Assembly (NCBI RefSeq): GCF_016901015.1 | Contig: NZ_JAFEUP010000003.1 | Coordinates: 558,001 to 622,000, forward strand | Direction of reading: 5' to 3' | DNA length: 64,000 nt | Source: Zestomonas insulae | Lineage (GTDB): Bacteria > Pseudomonadota > Gammaproteobacteria > Pseudomonadales > Pseudomonadaceae | Shown: positions 57,401 to 64,000 of the stretch, piece after piece | Position numbering within the stretch: position 1 is the first letter of the stretch | Layout: the number at the start of each line of letters is the position of its first letter | The notes under the pieces: generated by a model | The model's database searches: none | What the model was told of the DNA's origin: nothing | Seen by the model: the letters and a program-made list of their open reading frames with translations, nothing else | Program-made: the position numbers and the translations under genes

Positions 57401-58315
57401 CTCGAGCAGTTGCGCCTACCGGCGCCCGACCCGCAGGCGGTGGAAAACCCCGACGCGCCGGACCCGCTGGCCAAGGTCGACCCGCGACAGATTCCGCCGC
57501 TCGACGTGCACATCGGCCAGTTGTATCGCGGTGAGCGCCTGTTCGGCGCGTTTGCCCTGACCGCGCGACCGACCCCGCAGGGCGTCGCCTTCCAGAACCT
57601 CAACCTCGACCTCAAAGGCCTGCAGGTCAGCGGCAACGCCTGGTGGGAGGGCGCCCCGGGGCAGACCCGCACCCGCTATGTCGGGCGCCTGCAGGGCAAG
57701 AACCTCGCCGACGTGCTCAAAGCCTGGGACTTCGCCCCCAACGTCACCAGCGAACGCTTCCGCCTCGACGCCGACGGCCAGTGGCCCGGCTCGCCGGCCT
57801 GGGTAGCGCTCAAGCGCTTCTCCGGCACCCTCGACGCCAGCCTGCGCACCGGCCAATTCGTCGAGGTCGAGGGCGGCGCACAGGCCCTGCGGGTGTTCGG
57901 CCTGCTCAACTTCAACTCGATCAGCCGGCGTCTGCGCCTGGACTTCTCCGACCTGCTCGGCAAGGGCCTCAGCTATGACCGGGTCAAGGGCCTGCTGGTG
58001 GGCACCAACGGCGTGTACGTGACTCGCGAGCCGATCAAACTGGAAGGGCCGTCGAGCAATCTGGAGCTGAACGGCACCCTCGACATGGCCAACGACCGCA
58101 TGGATGCGCGCCTGCTGGTGACCCTGCCGCTGACCAACAACCTGCCGATCGCCGCGCTGATCGTCGGCGCGCCGGCGGTTGGCGGTGCGCTGTTCGTGGT
58201 CGACAAGCTGCTCGGCGACAAGGTCTCGCGCTTCGCCAGTGTGCAGTACAACGTGCGCGGGCCGTGGAAGTCGCCGCAGATCACCCTGGCCAAGCCGTTC
58301 GAGAAGTCGCCCTAG
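54500..58315 (+). CDS. yhdP: YhdP-type AsmA-like envelope lipid transport protein
   Basis: A 1271-residue protein with one N-terminal membrane anchor (about residues 9-30) and a very long periplasmic domain of repeated beta-strands (DUF3971/AsmA_2). The N-terminal motif LPLRIGSLEGSWHGFAPVIYV and the C-terminal RLRLDFSDLLGKGLSYD and ALFVVDKLLGDKVSRFASVQYNVRGPW match YhdP. In E. coli, YhdP, TamB and YdbH bridge the envelope and move phospholipids to the outer membrane. It follows rng by 21 bp and keeps the enterobacterial order mreBCD-maf-rng-yhdP-tldD. Confidence 0.93.
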   Translation: MARGGAGLVALLRWAGALLALLLVLAALYVSLGRELMHWVADYRAEVESKAREATGLPLRIGSLEGSWHGFAPVIYVHDVELGEGDGLVRLERVQVVPDVLASLLERQPRLASLSLQGLHLGLKQNADGGWSLEGLPRRDGPFDLNQTLAQLKRIARISLLDSQFTVEALNAAPISFSYLNLSLRSGSRQRLDGRLVLPDGQPLAFNLRAKLDRRDWRASSAELYLSLPQSDWARWLPASLTKDWHLRQLQAGGEVWLNAAGGQLQRGVARLHAPQLAAGYAERKPAQAQNLSLDAYYERGRDGQKILLDSLAMSLGETRWGEVQIAIEEHPVEPDGPRWQVRADRLDLAPLLPLVAALAPLPEQAADYLAGLKPHGTLRNLLLDYRPQAEAAARVQLAANLDRLGISPYRDIPGVENVSGSVSGSLAQGELRILSDDFSLHLHHQFPKPWHYRTAAGRLTWRYDEQALTLALPYLQVSDDSGRMAADMLLRLMRDPAAEDYLDLRVGLRDGDARVTEQYLPTLVPTFSPELANWLKTAIRAGKVDEGFFQFQGSVVKDSEPAAHSISLFFKTHDALLAFQPGWPELREARGDVFVEDSGVRVALAEGRLLDSRVHDAQALVPHVEPGQTPRLQVDGAVDSSVVDALHILQEAPLGTAEVFAGWSGSGAVAGRLRLDIPLHKGDKPNVSVDFTVDGARLKLTNPALELSDVKGAFNYDTNKGLSAADIRAQAFGRPLRGKALASGSAGRPRSRIEANGQVALQSLTDWLALKRNLPLSGSLPYNLALTLDGANSDLAIDSNLKGLAIDLPAPFGKAAVDERATRWQMTLQGPERRYALDYAGLAKLAMAVPSGQPNNARGELLLGAGQPSIPSVPGLLVSGRIAELNADAWLDTVKRYAAGDKNTAKQFLRSAQLRIDRFHGFGADLADLSLRLARGNASWAVDLEQAQVKGRAVLPDSSVAPIVVNLEQLRLPAPDPQAVENPDAPDPLAKVDPRQIPPLDVHIGQLYRGERLFGAFALTARPTPQGVAFQNLNLDLKGLQVSGNAWWEGAPGQTRTRYVGRLQGKNLADVLKAWDFAPNVTSERFRLDADGQWPGSPAWVALKRFSGTLDASLRTGQFVEVEGGAQALRVFGLLNFNSISRRLRLDFSDLLGKGLSYDRVKGLLVGTNGVYVTREPIKLEGPSSNLELNGTLDMANDRMDARLLVTLPLTNNLPIAALIVGAPAVGGALFVVDKLLGDKVSRFASVQYNVRGPWKSPQITLAKPFEKSP

Positions 58316-58388
58316 GGCCAGTGCATTTGCCCCGGCCACGCGCGGCGCGCTGGGGTAGCATGGCCACACCACCCGCGCGGAGTGATGC

Positions 58389-59237
58389 ATGTCGCTTGCA
58401 GTCATACAGATGGTCAGCCAGGACGATGTGGCCGCCAACCTCGCCGCCGCTCGTCGCCTGCTCGAGCAGGCGGCGGCCGGCGGTGCGCGCCTCGCCGTGC
58501 TGCCGGAGAACTTCGCCGCCATGGGCCGCCGCGACCTCGCCGCGCTGGGGCGCGCCGAAGCCGCCGGCAGCGGGCCGATCCTGCCGTGGTTGAAACAGGC
58601 GGCGCGCGACCTCAGGTTATGGATCGTGGCCGGCACCCTGCCGCTGCCGCCCGACGACCAGCCGCAGGCCAAGGCGCATGCCTGCTCGCTGCTGATCGAC
58701 GAGCACGGCGAACGCGTGGCGCGCTACGACAAGCTGCACCTGTTCGATGTCGACGTGGCCGACCAGCGCGGCCGCTACCGCGAGTCGGACGACTATGCGT
58801 TCGGTGCCCAGGTGGTGGTGGCCGACACGCCGGTCGGTCGCCTGGGCCTCAGCGTCTGCTACGACCTGCGCTTCCCCGAGCTGTACAGCGCGTTGCGCGA
58901 GGCCGGGGCCGAACTGATCAGCGCACCGTCGGCGTTCACCGCGGTGACCGGCGCGGCGCACTGGCAGGTGCTGGTGCGTGCGCGGGCGATCGAGACCCAG
59001 TGCTACCTGCTCGCGGCGGGGCAGGGCGGCAGTCATCCGGGGCCGCGCGAAACATTCGGCCACTCGGCGATCGTCGACCCCTGGGGTCGCGTGCTCGCGG
59101 AGCAGGCCCAGGGCGAGGCGGTGCTGCTCGCCGCGCGTGATGCCGCCGAGCAGGCGGCGATCCGCCAACGCATGCCGGTCGCCCGGCATCGACGATTCTT
59201 TCCAGCCGCCGAGATGCGGCTGCCAGGCGTGGAGTAG
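58389..59237 (+). CDS. Carbon-nitrogen hydrolase (nitrilase superfamily, Nit/YafV-like)
   Basis: A 282-residue amidase. The Glu-Lys-Cys triad is found in [22 protein letters not shown] and [15 protein letters not shown]. It matches the Nit family that repairs deaminated glutathione and the PA4475-type gene, which lies between yhdP and tldD in P. aeruginosa. The exact substrate is an inference. tldD begins 2 bp after its stop. Confidence 0.9.
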   Translation: MSLAVIQMVSQDDVAANLAAARRLLEQAAAGGARLAVLPENFAAMGRRDLAALGRAEAAGSGPILPWLKQAARDLRLWIVAGTLPLPPDDQPQAKAHACSLLIDEHGERVARYDKLHLFDVDVADQRGRYRESDDYAFGAQVVVADTPVGRLGLSVCYDLRFPELYSALREAGAELISAPSAFTAVTGAAHWQVLVRARAIETQCYLLAAGQGGSHPGPRETFGHSAIVDPWGRVLAEQAQGEAVLLAARDAAEQAAIRQRMPVARHRRFFPAAEMRLPGVE

Positions 59238-59239
59238 TT

Positions 59240-60682
59240 ATGAGCGATCTGTTGTTATCCGTCAGCGAACAGTTGCTGGCGCCCGGTGATCTGAGTATCG
59301 AGTCGCTGCCGGCACTGCTCGGCGAACTGGCCGGCCCGGGCATCGACGCCGCCGACCTGTACTTCCAGCGGCACATGTCCGAGACCTGGGTGCTGGAAGA
59401 CGGCATCGTCAAGGAAGGCAGCTTCCACCTCGACCAGGGGGTCGGCGTGCGCGCCCAGTCCGGCGAGAAGACCGGCTTCGCCTACAGCAATGCAATCAAC
59501 GCCGAGGCGCTGACCCAGGCCGCGCACGCCGCGCGCTCGATTGCCCGCGCCGGCCAGCAGGGGCGCGTGCAGACCTTCAGCGCCGCGTCGGTGGCGCCGC
59601 TGTATATCGCCGACAACCCGCTTGAAGTGCTCAGCCGCAGCGAGAAGGTCGAGTTGCTCAAGCGCGTCGACGCCGCGACCCGCGCTCTCGATTCGCGCAT
59701 CAAACAGGTCACCGTCAGCCTTGCCGGCGGCTGGGAGCACATCCTCGTGGCCGCCAGCGATGGTGGCCTGGCTGCCGACGTGCGCCCGCTGGTGCGCTTC
59801 AACGTCAGCGTCATCGTCGAGCAGAACGGCCGCCGCGAGCGCGGTGGCCAGGGCGGCGGCGGGCGCACCGACTACCGCTATTTCCTCAGCGACGACCGCG
59901 CCATGGGCTATGCCCGCGAGGCACTGCGCCAGGCGCTGGTCAACCTCGAGGCGATTCCTGCGCCGGCCGGCACCTTGCCGGTGGTGATGGGCGCCGGCTG
60001 GTCCGGCGTGCTGCTGCACGAGGCGGTCGGCCACGGCCTGGAAGGCGACTTCAACCGCAAGGGCAGCTCGGCCTACAGCGGGCGCATCGGCGAGCAGGTG
60101 GCGTCGAGTCTGTGCACCATCGTCGACGACGGCACCCTGGCCGATCGACGCGGTTCGCTGAGCGTCGACGACGAAGGCACGCCGACTCAATGCACCACAC
60201 TGATCGAGAAGGGCGTGCTTAAGGGCTACATGCAGGACAAGCTCAACGCCCGCCTGATGGGCGTGGCGCGCACCGGCAACGGTCGGCGCGAGTCCTACGC
60301 GCACCTGCCGATGCCGCGCATGACCAACACCTACATGCTCGCCGGCGAGAGCGACCCGGAAGAAATCATCCGCTCGGTGAAGCGCGGCCTGTACTGCGCC
60401 AACCTCGGCGGCGGCCAGGTCGACATCACCAGCGGCAAGTTCGTGTTCTCCACCAGCGAGGCCTACCTGATCGAGGACGGCAAGATCACCGCGCCGGTCA
60501 AGGGCGCGACGCTGATCGGCAATGGTCCGGAGGCGATGAGCCGGGTGTCGATGGTCGGCAACGACCTGGCGCTGGACAGCGGCGTCGGTACCTGTGGCAA
60601 GGACGGGCAGTCGGTGCCGGTCGGCGTCGGACAGCCGACGCTGAAGATTGATGCGATTACCGTGGGCGGGACCGGCGCCTGA
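59240..60682 (+). CDS. tldD: Metalloprotease TldD
   Basis: The zinc protease subunit of TldD/TldE, which degrades or trims unfolded peptides, such as microcin and CcdA antitoxin. The 480 residues include the [11 protein letters not shown] motif (HExxxH, about residues 259-264), plus [16 protein letters not shown] and the C-terminal cysteine [19 protein letters not shown]. The partner, pmbA, is 660 bp further on past a gene on the other strand. Confidence 0.96.
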   Translation: MSDLLLSVSEQLLAPGDLSIESLPALLGELAGPGIDAADLYFQRHMSETWVLEDGIVKEGSFHLDQGVGVRAQSGEKTGFAYSNAINAEALTQAAHAARSIARAGQQGRVQTFSAASVAPLYIADNPLEVLSRSEKVELLKRVDAATRALDSRIKQVTVSLAGGWEHILVAASDGGLAADVRPLVRFNVSVIVEQNGRRERGGQGGGGRTDYRYFLSDDRAMGYAREALRQALVNLEAIPAPAGTLPVVMGAGWSGVLLHEAVGHGLEGDFNRKGSSAYSGRIGEQVASSLCTIVDDGTLADRRGSLSVDDEGTPTQCTTLIEKGVLKGYMQDKLNARLMGVARTGNGRRESYAHLPMPRMTNTYMLAGESDPEEIIRSVKRGLYCANLGGGQVDITSGKFVFSTSEAYLIEDGKITAPVKGATLIGNGPEAMSRVSMVGNDLALDSGVGTCGKDGQSVPVGVGQPTLKIDAITVGGTGA

Positions 60683-60730
60683 TGGCGCCGGCGGGCGCGC
60701 CGCGAGTGTCGGCGCCCGCTGCGCGGAGAC

Positions 60731-61252
60731 TCAGCGCAGGCCGCGCTGAGATTCGTCCAGTTCGCGGATGTATTTGAAGATTTTGCGCGCGGCGCTTGGC
60801 GGTTTGTTCCGCGCCGCCTCGTGCTGGGCATGACGGATCAGGCCGCGCAGGTGCTGGCGGTCGGTCTCCGGATAGTCGACGACGAACTGCTCGAGGGCTT
60901 CGTCGCCGCCGGCCACCAGGCGGTCGCGCCAGCGTTCGAGGGCATGGAAGCGCTCGTTGTATTCGCGGGTGGAGCTATCGAGCTGGTCGACCAGGGCGAG
61001 AATCGCCTCGATGTCCTGCTCGCGCATGAGCTTGCCGATGAACTGGATGTGCCGCTTGCGTGCGGCGTGCGCCGTGTGTTTCGGCGCCTCGGCCAGGGCG
61101 CGTTGCAGCGCCTCGGTGAGCGGCAGCTTGGCGATCAGATCGGGCTTGAGCGTGGTCAGGCGCTCGCCGAGCTCCTGCAGGGCATGCAGCTCGCGCTTGA
61201 CCTGGGTTTTGCTCTTTTCGCCGTAAAAGGCGTCGTCGGAATAGTCAGACAT
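60731..61252 (-). CDS. darP: Ribosome assembly factor DarP (YjgA/DUF615)
   Basis: A 173-residue helical protein that acts late in 50S subunit maturation. The N-terminus [27 protein letters not shown] and the segment [15 protein letters not shown] are characteristic. The ATG at 61252 was chosen because the longer frame (to 61351) overlaps the pmbA promoter region. Sits between tldD and pmbA on the opposite strand. Confidence 0.93.
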   Translation of the reverse strand: MSDYSDDAFYGEKSKTQVKRELHALQELGERLTTLKPDLIAKLPLTEALQRALAEAPKHTAHAARKRHIQFIGKLMREQDIEAILALVDQLDSSTREYNERFHALERWRDRLVAGGDEALEQFVVDYPETDRQHLRGLIRHAQHEAARNKPPSAARKIFKYIRELDESQRGLR

Positions 61253-61341
61253 GGGACGGGTCCGTAGGAAAACGTCGCCATGATAACCAGTCCAGGGCCG
61301 ACGGTCTTGGCTGAAACGAACAGGCAACAGTGGAGTGCAGT

Positions 61342-62688
61342 ATGAGTGCAATCGAAGGGGTCGGCCCGCAGGTGCTGCCGCAGCTGCAGGAACAGGTCGA
61401 ACAGATCATCGCCGAGGCCCGCCGCCAGGGCGCCAGCGCCTGTGAGGTGTCGGTCTCGGTGGACCAGGGACTGACCACTAGCGTGCGCGAAGGCGAAGTG
61501 GAAACCGTCGAGTTCAACCGCGACCAGGGCTTCGGCATCACCCTTTACCTCGGTCAGCGCAAGGGTTCGGCGAGCACCTCGGCGACCGGTGCGGCGGCAA
61601 TCCGCGAAACCGTCGGCGCCGCGCTGGCAATCGCCAAGCACACCTCCGAGGACGAATGCGCCGGCCTCGCCGACTCCGCGCTGATGGCCCGCGAGCTGCC
61701 TGATCTGGACCTCTGGCATCCGTGGGACATCGCCCCGGAGCACGCCATCGAACTGGCCCTGGAGTGCGAAGCGGCGGCTTTCGCCGCTGACACGCGGATC
61801 ACCAAGGCCGACGGCACCTCGCTGAACACTTACCAGGGCTGCCGCGTCTACGGCAACAGCCACGGCTTTATCGGCGGCTACGCCAGCACCCGGCACAGCC
61901 TCAGCTGCGTGATGATCGGCGGCAGCGACGCGCAGATGCAGCGCGACTACTGGTACGACGTCAACCGCATCGGCGAGCGCCTCAGCGATCCGCGGCAGAT
62001 CGGTCGCCTGGCCGCCGAGCGCACGGTGCGCCGCCTCGGCGCGCGCCCGGTGCCGACCTGCGAGGTGCCGGTGCTGTTCAGCGCCGAGCTGGCCGGTGGG
62101 CTGTTCAGTCACCTGCTCGCGGCGATCTCCGGCGGCAACCTGTACCGCAAGTCGTCGTTCCTCGAGGGCAGCCTCGGCCAGACGCTGTTCCCCACCTGGC
62201 TGTCGATCGACGAGCGACCGCATATCCCGCGCGCGCTGGCCAGCGCCAGCTTCGACAGCGACGGCCTGGCGACCTATGCCAAGCACTTCGTCGAGCAGGG
62301 TGTGCTGACCTCCTACCTGCTCGGCACTTACTCTGGGCGCAAGCTGAACATGCCCAGCACGGCCAACGCCGGAGGCGTGCACAACCTGTTCATCACCCAT
62401 GGCGACGAGGACCAGGCGGCGCTGCTCAAGCGCATGGGCCGCGGTCTGCTGGTCACCGAGCTGATGGGCCAGGGGCTGAACCTGGTCACCGGCGATTACT
62501 CGCGCGGCGCGGCGGGTTTTTGGGTGGAGAACGGCGAGATTCAGTTCCCGGTGCAGGAAGTCACCATCGCCGGCAACCTGCGCGACATGTTCCAGCAGAT
62601 CGTCGCGGTCGGCAGCGACCTCGAGCAGCGCGGCAACATCCAGGTCGGTTCGGTGCTAATCGAGCGGATGATGGTCGCCGGCAGCTAA
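61342..62688 (+). CDS. pmbA: TldE/PmbA, partner of TldD
   Basis: The 448-residue regulatory subunit of the TldD/TldE protease. It shares the TldD fold but lacks the HExxxH site. Motifs are [68 protein letters not shown] and the C-terminal [25 protein letters not shown]. The ATG at 61342 begins MSAIEGVG with GGAG 8 bp upstream; an in-frame GTG is 12 bp earlier. Confidence 0.95.
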   Translation: MSAIEGVGPQVLPQLQEQVEQIIAEARRQGASACEVSVSVDQGLTTSVREGEVETVEFNRDQGFGITLYLGQRKGSASTSATGAAAIRETVGAALAIAKHTSEDECAGLADSALMARELPDLDLWHPWDIAPEHAIELALECEAAAFAADTRITKADGTSLNTYQGCRVYGNSHGFIGGYASTRHSLSCVMIGGSDAQMQRDYWYDVNRIGERLSDPRQIGRLAAERTVRRLGARPVPTCEVPVLFSAELAGGLFSHLLAAISGGNLYRKSSFLEGSLGQTLFPTWLSIDERPHIPRALASASFDSDGLATYAKHFVEQGVLTSYLLGTYSGRKLNMPSTANAGGVHNLFITHGDEDQAALLKRMGRGLLVTELMGQGLNLVTGDYSRGAAGFWVENGEIQFPVQEVTIAGNLRDMFQQIVAVGSDLEQRGNIQVGSVLIERMMVAGS

Positions 62689-62701
62689 CGCCGTGGCATA
62701 G

Positions 62702-62739
62702 AAAAAGGGCGGTCCAGCCAGGCTGGACCGCCCTTTTTT
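62702..62739. terminator. Bidirectional terminator between pmbA and npr
   Basis: GGTCCAGCC and GGCTGGACC around a single A, extended by AAAGGGC/GCCCTTT with A- and T-runs on the two sides. It serves both convergent genes. Confidence 0.9.
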
Positions 62740-62749
62740 CTCGGCGGTT

Positions 62750-63022
62750 TTACTCGCCTTCGTCGAAGCGGTTGTTGATCAACTCGATCAGCGCGTTGAG
62801 CGCCTCGTCTTCCTGCTCGCCTTCGGTGTGCAGGTGAATGCCGGTGCCCTTGCCGGCGGCGAGCATCATCACCGCCATGATGCTCTTGCCGTCGACGCAG
62901 CTTTCCGGGCTGCGGCCGACGCGGACCTGGCAGGGAAAGCGCCCGGCGACGCCGACGAACTTGGCGGCAGCGCGGGCGTGCAGACCGAGCTTGTTGATGA
63001 TGGTGATTTCACAGGCGGGCAT
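62750..63022 (-). CDS. ptsO: Phosphocarrier protein NPr of the nitrogen PTS
   Basis: A 90-residue HPr-like protein. The phosphorylated histidine is His15 in GLHARAAAKF, and the regulatory serine is in GKSIMAVMMLAA. It accepts phosphate from PtsP (EI-Ntr) and passes it to PtsN. The ATG at 63022 starts MPACEITIINKLG. Encoded 13 bp after rapZ. Confidence 0.95.
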   Translation of the reverse strand: MPACEITIINKLGLHARAAAKFVGVAGRFPCQVRVGRSPESCVDGKSIMAVMMLAAGKGTGIHLHTEGEQEDEALNALIELINNRFDEGE

Positions 63023-63035
63023 CGCGTTGGAATCC

Positions 63036-63893
63036 TTAACTGAGGTCGCGGTGGCGGACCTGGACATTCTTTAGTTGTTCTTTGAGCACCTGGCCGAGAC
63101 GTTCGGCGATGTACACCGAGCGGTGGTGGCCACCGGTGCAGCCGATCGCGATGGTCACGTAGGCGCGATTGCTGGCGGCGAAGCGCGGCAGCCATTTGGA
63201 CAGGTAGGCGAGGATGTCCTGGTACATCTCTTCCACATCCGGCTGGGCGGCGAGGTAGTCGCAGACCGGCTGATCCAACCCGGAATGGTCGCGCAATTCG
63301 GGCTTCCAGTACGGATTGGGCAGGCAGCGTACATCGAACACCAGATCGGCATCCACCGGCATTCCACGTTTGAAACCGAAGGATTCGACCAGGAAGGCGG
63401 TGCCCGGTTCAGGCTTGTTCAGCAGGCGCAGCTTGAGGGTGTCGCGCAGCTGATAGAGGTTGAGGTGGGTGGTGTCGATCTTCAGGTCGGCGAGGTCGGC
63501 GATCGGCCCGAGCAGCACGCGCTCGTCCTCGATCGCTTCGGCCAGCGGCCGGTTCTCGTTGGTCAGCGGATGGCGCCGGCGGGTTTCCGAGAAGCGCTTG
63601 AGCAGCGCGTCGCTGTCGGCGTCGAGGTACAGCACGTCGCAGTTGATGTGCCGTGCGCGGACTTCGTCGAGCAATTCGGGGAAACGCTGCAGCTGGCTGG
63701 GCAGGTTGCGCGCATCGATCGAGACCGCGACCAGCGGCTCGAGCAGTTCAGTGTGCAGCAACGCGCGCTCGGCGAGCTCGGGCAGCAGCAGCGCCGGCAG
63801 GTTGTCGATGCAGTAGAAGCCGTTGTCCTCCAGGACATCGAGGGCGGTGCTCTTGCCGGAGCCGGAGCGGCCGCTGACGATGATCAGGCGCAT
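63036..63893 (-). CDS. rapZ: RNase adapter protein RapZ (nucleotide-binding)
   Basis: A 285-residue P-loop protein. Walker A is GRSGSGKST (residues 8-16), with a Walker B-like DVLYLDAD. The C-terminal domain has [26 protein letters not shown] and [19 protein letters not shown], a metabolite-binding signature. In E. coli RapZ controls glmS through GlmZ and RNase E; in Pseudomonas the target is less clear. Part of ptsN-rapZ-npr; GGAGGA stands before the ATG. Confidence 0.95.
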   Translation of the reverse strand: MRLIIVSGRSGSGKSTALDVLEDNGFYCIDNLPALLLPELAERALLHTELLEPLVAVSIDARNLPSQLQRFPELLDEVRARHINCDVLYLDADSDALLKRFSETRRRHPLTNENRPLAEAIEDERVLLGPIADLADLKIDTTHLNLYQLRDTLKLRLLNKPEPGTAFLVESFGFKRGMPVDADLVFDVRCLPNPYWKPELRDHSGLDQPVCDYLAAQPDVEEMYQDILAYLSKWLPRFAASNRAYVTIAIGCTGGHHRSVYIAERLGQVLKEQLKNVQVRHRDLS

Positions 63894-63904
63894 CGGAGGA
63901 CTCC

Positions 63905-64000
63905 TCAGGACGCGTTCTGGACGTCCACCACGACTTGATAGAGGCTGGCGCTGTCGGCCGCATGGCGCAGGCGATCGCGCACGTCGGCGCGGTCGAGCAT
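63905..64000 (-). CDS. ptsN: PTS IIA-like nitrogen regulatory protein PtsN, C-terminal end
   Basis: The last 31 codons of a minus-strand gene, reading [11 protein letters not shown]...[12 protein letters not shown] to a TGA at 63907-63905, 11 bp from rapZ. The pattern of a DRLR segment and a LYQ near the end fits EIIA-Ntr. The ptsN-rapZ-npr order of Pseudomonas supports the call. Most of the gene, including the active histidine, is outside the window. Confidence 0.75.
   Translation of the reverse strand: MLDRADVRDRLRHAADSASLYQVVVDVQNAS

Overview
The window is chromosomal DNA of a high-GC gammaproteobacterium, almost certainly a Pseudomonas. The gene content and order match blocks of the Pseudomonas aeruginosa chromosome: pilB/pilA-nadC-ampDE-chemoreceptor-speC, the piuA/piuC/piuB iron-uptake cluster, a dpp-type peptide transporter, roxSR, gatCAB, mreBCD-maf-rng-yhdP-tldD, and npr-rapZ-ptsN. 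There are no rRNA or tRNA genes, no CRISPR array and no complete insertion sequence.

The left 3.8 kb is the unusual part. The first eight codons of pilB leave the window on the minus strand. Divergent to them, behind a sigma-54 type promoter, lies an AT-rich cassette in the slot where Pseudomonas normally carries one full-length pilA. The cassette holds a 61-residue pilin made of little more than the N-terminal helix, a secreted six-cysteine protein, a terminator, a second short pilin of 60 residues, and a three-gene ABC transporter (permease, anchored accessory protein, ATPase). It resembles the split PilA-N/PilA-C pilins of Geobacter combined with the PilG/H/I transporter of Myxococcus. Three mononucleotide tracts of 8 to 9 G or C lie inside it.

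From 3.9 to 16.3 kb the genes are mostly housekeeping: nadC, a DUF1631 protein, ampDE, a ROK-family kinase, a chemoreceptor, a TatD-family nuclease, prfC and speC, the last behind a long structured leader. From 16.3 to 25.8 kb come the iron genes piuA (with a Fur box), piuC and piuB, an FMN-dependent hydroxy-acid oxidase between them, and pxpABC (5-oxoprolinase). A 136-bp palindromic repeat separates pxpC from a minus-strand dppABCDF operon, which itself carries REP elements between dppB and dppC.

From 31.7 to 36.4 kb are a SIMPL-domain protein, the redox two-component pair roxS/roxR and an SbmA/YddA-like ABC exporter. From 36.5 to 45.3 kb is a galactarate catabolic cluster: a GntR/FCD repressor, 5-dehydro-4-deoxyglucarate dehydratase, 2-oxoglutarate semialdehyde dehydrogenase, a hexarate permease, galactarate dehydratase, an OprD-type porin, and an AEC-family carrier just beyond. 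Together they take galactarate through the envelope to 2-oxoglutarate. Matching operator dyads sit on both promoters of this cluster.

From 45.4 kb to the end lie cell-envelope, translation and regulatory genes: a carboxymuconolactone decarboxylase-like protein, an RlpA-like lipoprotein, gatCAB divergent from mreBCD-maf-rng-yhdP-nit-tldD, darP, pmbA (TldE), and the nitrogen-PTS genes npr-rapZ-ptsN, with ptsN cut by the window edge.
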